This document shows positions 31,666 to 36,318 of a stretch of DNA of 36,318 bases, piece after piece. Below the pieces are notes generated by a model. That model saw only the letters and a program-made list of their open reading frames with translations, had not been told where the DNA came from and ran no database searches. Position 1 is the stretch's first letter. Each line of letters opens with the position of its first letter. This stretch comes from Mucidula mucida (Eukaryota; Basidiomycota; Agaricomycetes; Agaricales; Physalacriaceae): assembly GCA_015501055.1 (NCBI GenBank), contig JADNYV010000344.1:1-36318 (forward strand), written 5' to 3'. The position numbers and the translations under genes are program-made.

Positions 31666-34600
31666 ATGGCTGCCTCAGCCCGCACACTGAAGTTGAACAA
31701 GTACTTGGAAACCGTTTTGAGCGGTAGAGGGACCGTTTCGAACGCTGCAGAGAGCAAGCGATTCATCGACGGCATCTGTGCTCAGCCAGACCGCGCCAAT
31801 TGTATTGATAGACTCATCGCTGCCGGTAACCGTGGTTTGGATGCTATCCAGGCAGCCATACGCACCGATCTCACCCTCGCTTTCCTGAACGGGCATGCGA
31901 CTGAGCTGCTCGCCTATCTCCAGGCGCCCGAGATAAAATCTATCAGTGGTGGTTCTTATCTTCATAAGACCTTGAAGGCAATTGTTGAACCGCCGATCTT
32001 TTGGAACGTCCTCATCGGCGAATTTAAGGCCAAGCATCTCTCGCCGCGGGCTCAGCAATGCTTCTGCTGGGTCCTCCTGCAGCTCCTGCTCATTCCCAGC
32101 GATACTGTCTCTCCATATTTATCGTTAGCCCAGGATGTGGAACCGCTCCTCCTCTCTTCCAAACATCTAGAGGTCCGCGGGATTGGGTCACAGATCCAAA
32201 ACACCCTTGCCATCTTATCCGCTCCACCCATTGCTGCTACCCAAGAAGCAAACCCTCCCGGGGGCCGCCATGATAATGATTTTGCCGATTTCCGAAAAAT
32301 TTCGGTTCTTCCCACCGCCCAGGAAGTGGTGTCGACGGCGGCCCCGTTTCTTCGTACGAGTGACGCCATAGATGATCCTTTGACGGAGCATCTCAGGGAG
32401 GCCATATATCTCGATAGTCAGTTCCGGCTGATTCGGGAGGACATGATCAGCGAGCTACGGGACGAAGTGCAGATTGCGTTAGGAAAACAGAAGGGAAGGA
32501 AGCACAGAGGGTTCAACGTCAAGGGAATGGTGCTTGTTGGTGTGGACACCGGGTCCGATGAACGTAGGACGAAGTGGGGATTGGTCTTCGAGTTTCTAGA
32601 AGACTTGCCCCAGCTGAAGGCGCTCACCACTCCTGAGGCGCGCGCTGCGTTTTTTGCGAAGAAGGATGGCAGTAAGATGTTCAAGGACCAGTCGTTGACC
32701 TGCCTTTTGGTAGATGGCGAGGTAGTCGCATTCCCCTCCATCCGCCGAGACGAAAGCCTCCTTTCGGAAAACCCACCACAAATCATCCTCACCCTCGGGG
32801 CAGAAGCATCCGCCAAATTCATACTATTGAAGGCTCAGAGCACGAACAACTTTCAGCTTTTGCACATGGATACCGCTCTCTTTTCTTTCGAGCCGATTCT
32901 CCTTACCTTGAAGCGTATGAAGAAATTATCCCTAGTGGAGGAGATCCTCTTTTGGAAGGATGGAAAAGACGTCGGCAGGCTTTCCCATCCGCGTTTATTG
33001 GCGTCGCGAATTTCCAAACTTTCTGTTCGTCCGGAACAAGACGTTGGTGCATTGCTTGGCCTTCAAAGGCGCATTGTTCTCGACAAGGCCCAAGCAAAGT
33101 CGCTCATTTTGGGTCTGACACAGAAGTTGTCCATCATCCAAGGTCCTCCCGGTATGAATTCTTTGAGGAATGGTCGTAACGTCTATTAAAGTCTTTAATT
33201 TATCAGGTACCGGGAAATCCTTCATCGGCGCATTATTGGCGAAGTTCATATGCGACTTTTCAGATCAAACCATACTTGTCGTTTGCTACACCAATCACGC
33301 GCTAGACCAATTTCTTGAAGATCTTCTCGATGTTGGCATTCCCGAAGACGCAATGGTCCGGTTAGGTGGAAAGTCGACTTCCCGTACCCTACCAATGCTC
33401 CTTCGTAATCAGACGCGCTCTCATGGGTTCAGCAGAGGCGATCATACCCTTATCGACCAACTCAAACATGATGCAGAGACCCGTGCTCGTGGCCTTGAGA
33501 CATCGTTCGATCAATTTCTGTCCTCTTCTGTGAGGAACGACGAGTTGTGGACGCATCTGGAGTTCGAAGCCCCGGATTTTTTTGATGCGTTCCAAATACC
33601 CATATCTCATGATGGGATGCGGCGCGTTGGAAAGCAGGGCAAAGAGTTAGGTGAATACGATCTTCTCGAGCGGTGGCGCCGCGGGGAGAAGGCCGGGCCA
33701 TTCTCAAATGAACCCAACGTTCGCGCGGCACGGGCTATCTGGGATCTTCCAAAGGCTGAACGAAGGGCTCTTGAGGATAGCTGGACGCAGGAGATAAAGA
33801 TGGAACACATTGATCTAGTTTACGACGGAGCACAACGATACGACGCGACGCAGGTTGAATGGGCGGCAAAGTTTAGGGAGCGCGACGTTGCTTTACTTCA
33901 GAAGAAAAGGATCATCGCTTGTACGACAACGGCGGCAGCCAAGTATGCGAGCGACATCCAAGAGGCTGGCCCGCAAGTTGTCTTGGTAGAAGAGGCGGCC
34001 GAGATTCTGGAGAGTCATGTTATCACCGCACTAGGTCCATCGACTGAGCAGTTGGTTCTTATTGGCGATCACAAGTGCGGGCTCATTCCCGCCTATGTTT
34101 GTGTCCTAACAGTCTCAATAGGCAGCTTCGCCCGAAGGTAAACAACTATAACCTTACAGTCGAGAAGGGAGACGGTTATGATCTCAATTGTTCTTTGTTT
34201 GAGCGGCTCGTCGTCAAAGGTTATCCGCACCATACCCTTGTCGCACAACATCGAATGCGTCCAGAAATTTCTGCTCTCGTTCGCGCACTCACCTACCCTG
34301 ATCTTGTGGATGCTCCGAAGACGAAAACTCGCGACGATATCAAAGGTTTACAGGATAACATTGTCTTCATCAATCACGCCCATCCTGAGGATAACATTGC
34401 TGCCATCTCCGACAAGCAGGATCTCGGATCGAAGTCTTCGAAGCAGAATACGTTCGAAGCTCAGATGGTCCTCAAAGTAGTCCGGTACCTTGCTCAACAA
34501 GGCTACGGCACTCGCGACATGGCCGTTTTGACTCCTTATCTGGGTCAACTGCAGAAGCTGAGAGAACAGTTACAGCTACAGGGTGAAATTGATCCGGTGC

Positions 34601-36318
34601 TGAACGACCTGGATTCTTTTGAACTCGTACAGGCCGGTTTATCACAGTCGGGCGCTGCTAGAGCTGGTAAGAGTCAGCTTAGGCTGGCAACGATCGGTAA
34701 GTAAGATTCCTTTTGAACTGCATTTTTGTTTGGTAACCGTGATATAGATAATTACCAGGGCGAGGAGAGCGACATCATCGTCATCTCTTTAACGCGCAGC
34801 AACGCTGCCAACGATATCGGCTTCATGTTTTCACCTGAACGAGTGAACGTGTTGCTCTCTCGCGCTCGGAATGGGTTGATCATGATCGGCAACTCGCATA
34901 CCTTCACCAACGCGCGTAAAGGTCGCGAACTTTGGACAAAGCTCATCACGATGCTCAATCATGATGGCCATGTTTACGATGGACTACCTGTGATGTGTCA
35001 ACGACATCCCGACCGTGTGGCCATCATCAAAAGTATTGCGCAGTTCGACGTTGATTGTCCGGATGGAGGTTGTTCTGAGTCCTGGTGTGTATTGCGAATA
35101 CGCGCTTTTAATTCGGCCATGACTGACTGACGATCCCTTTCAGCGGTGTCCGACTGTCTTGTGGGCGTCATGTCTGCCCGTCCAAATGCCACCGACTGGA
35201 TGATCATTCTAAAATGCTATGTCCGGTCATAGTTCCTGGTCGCTGTGTCAAGGGCCACGATCAGTCGAGGAAGTGTAGTGAGCCGATTCCCAAAAGCTGC
35301 AAGGAGTGTGATAGGAAAGCGAAGCTGGAAGCAGCCAGACTGCAGAAGGAGCTGGATCGCCAGAGAAAGAGAGCAGAGGAAGAAGCCGAGCATCTTCGGA
35401 AGATGAAGGAGATTGACGATGCGTTGGCTGAACAGCAGGAACTTCTTCGGGATGCGCAACGTAGGAAAGATCAGGATAACGCGATCCGTTTGAAAATGGA
35501 GGAATTGGAGAACGCCAAAACGGCAGCAGAACGCGCTCGACAGGCCAAGACAGGCTCGAGCAACGGGCGCGTTGAGACTCCTCCATCTTCTGCTGCTGCA
35601 CCGGTGCCGACACGGGCAGCAGATACTCCGCCACCACCAAATTCGTCACCTTCGACGTCTCATAATGCGAACCCCAGCGACTCGTCGTCGCAAAGTCCTC
35701 CGCACAATTCTCCTTCGCCTGATTCGCCATCGCCACTGTCGCAAGAACAACGACGTCCTTCTATCTACACATCATTGCCTACGACCACAGAGTTATCGCC
35801 GGCTGAACAAGATTGGGAGTATCGCAAGCGAACTCAAGGTGTCCTAAACCCACCTCTTGACAGCATTATGGGGATGGTTGGATTGGAAAGTGTCAAAAAG
35901 CAGCTTCTTGCAATCCTTGACAAGATTGACACCGCCAAGCGGCAGAATGCATCGTTGAAGGACGAACGGTTCAATATCACTTTCTTGGGAAACCCTGGGA
36001 CCGGTAAGCGTTCATCTTGCCTGACGCGTCCAATACTTATGGAGGATCGTCAAATTCAGGTAAAACAACGGTTGCAAGACAGTACGGGAAATTCTTATCA
36101 GTCGTCGATGCCCTGTCTGGTACCCTTTTTAAGGAGGTCACAGGAGCCAGCTTAGCCACGACGGAGTTGGCGGCGCCAAACAGCTTGTTGCCGATGTTCT
36201 TAACGCTGGAGGCGGAACAATCTTCATCGACGAGGCGTATCAGCTTACCTCTTCCGGTGGCCGCCATTCTACATCTGCGCCCACCGGCGGTCCCGTCCTC
36301 GATTTTCTCTTGGCTGAA
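31666..36318 (+). CDS. ZNFX1-like SF1 helicase - NFX1 zinc finger - CbxX/CfqX AAA+ fusion, 3' partial
   Basis: Exons 31666-33151, 33207-34074, 34122-34696, 34748-35084, 35144-36003 and 36060 to beyond the window; more than 1460 residues. The ATG at 31666 has a good context (GCCATGG). N-terminal helical region, then SF1 helicase motifs: I GPPGTGKS (493-500), Ia YTNHALDQFLEDL, II VEEAAEILE (Glu757-Glu758, as in ZNFX1), III LIGDHKQLRP, IV LVAQHRMRPEIS, V DNYQGEESDIIVI, VI NVLLSRARNGLIMIGN. Next an NFX1-type finger (CGVRLSCGRHVCPSKCH, from about 1089), a charged coiled coil, a Ser/Pro-rich linker and an AAA+ domain with NPGTGKTTVARQYGKFL (Walker A end 1376-1378) and GGGTIFIDEAYQL. ZNFX1 proteins bind RNA in small-RNA pathways and antiviral responses. 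At about 36155-36160 one base seems missing (SLA then DGVGGAKQL), breaking the AAA+ frame. Confidence 0.92.

Noticed and set aside
1..36318. CRISPR arrays, rRNA, bacterial operon signals
   Set aside because: None seen; the sequence is eukaryotic with spliceosomal introns.

Overview
The window looks like nuclear DNA from an agaricomycete (mushroom-forming basidiomycete). Genes lie on both strands and are cut by many short GT-AG introns of about 44-65 nt, and eukaryotic proteins such as eL24, an Snc1-type v-SNARE and an NFX1-type helicase are present. The families found (adenylate-forming reductase, M35 peptidyl-Lys-type metalloprotease, Zn2Cys6 activator, berberine-bridge-type oxidase) fit wood- or litter-decaying mushrooms. 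I rebuilt gene models by hand from splice signals, phase agreement and family motifs; no searches were run.

Layout. 1-3.6 kb: a small DUF946/VPS62-like gene, then a decayed copy of an unknown gene carrying two transposon insertions: a Tc1/mariner-type fold-back MITE at a TA site and a second TIR element with an 11-bp near-repeat on each side. 3.6-10.5 kb: ribosomal protein eL24 (minus), a 19-exon adenylate-forming reductase (A-T-R, plus) and an Snc1/synaptobrevin gene (minus). 11.1-13.7 kb: a 16-exon AtuA-like (DUF1446) gene. 14.3-16.5 kb: two nearly identical unknown genes, head to head in a large inverted repeat; they are the intact relatives of the relic at 1.2-3.0 kb. 17-24.7 kb: an FAD-linked oxidase, an M35 metalloprotease and a xylose-isomerase-like TIM-barrel protein (3-dehydroshikimate dehydratase-like), all minus. 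25.7-31.2 kb: a Zn2Cys6 regulator (minus), then a carboxymuconolactone decarboxylase-like gene overlapping an enol-lactonase-like hydrolase gene (plus). 31.7 kb to the right edge: a ZNFX1-like SF1 helicase fused to an NFX1 zinc finger, a coiled coil and a CbxX/CfqX-type AAA+ domain, cut off by the window.

How genes may work together. The TIM-barrel enzyme, Zn2Cys6 factor, decarboxylase-like and lactonase-like genes could form a small aromatic-acid (protocatechuate/beta-ketoadipate type) module; this is inferred from families and neighbourhood only. The reductase is a self-contained A-T-R enzyme with no obvious tailoring neighbours.

Quality note. Six genes (AtuA-like, M35, Zn2Cys6, decarboxylase, hydrolase, helicase) each show at least one single-base reading-frame break, nearly always a missing base, while five long multi-exon genes are perfectly in frame. 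Either the assembly has indel errors or some of these genes are decaying.
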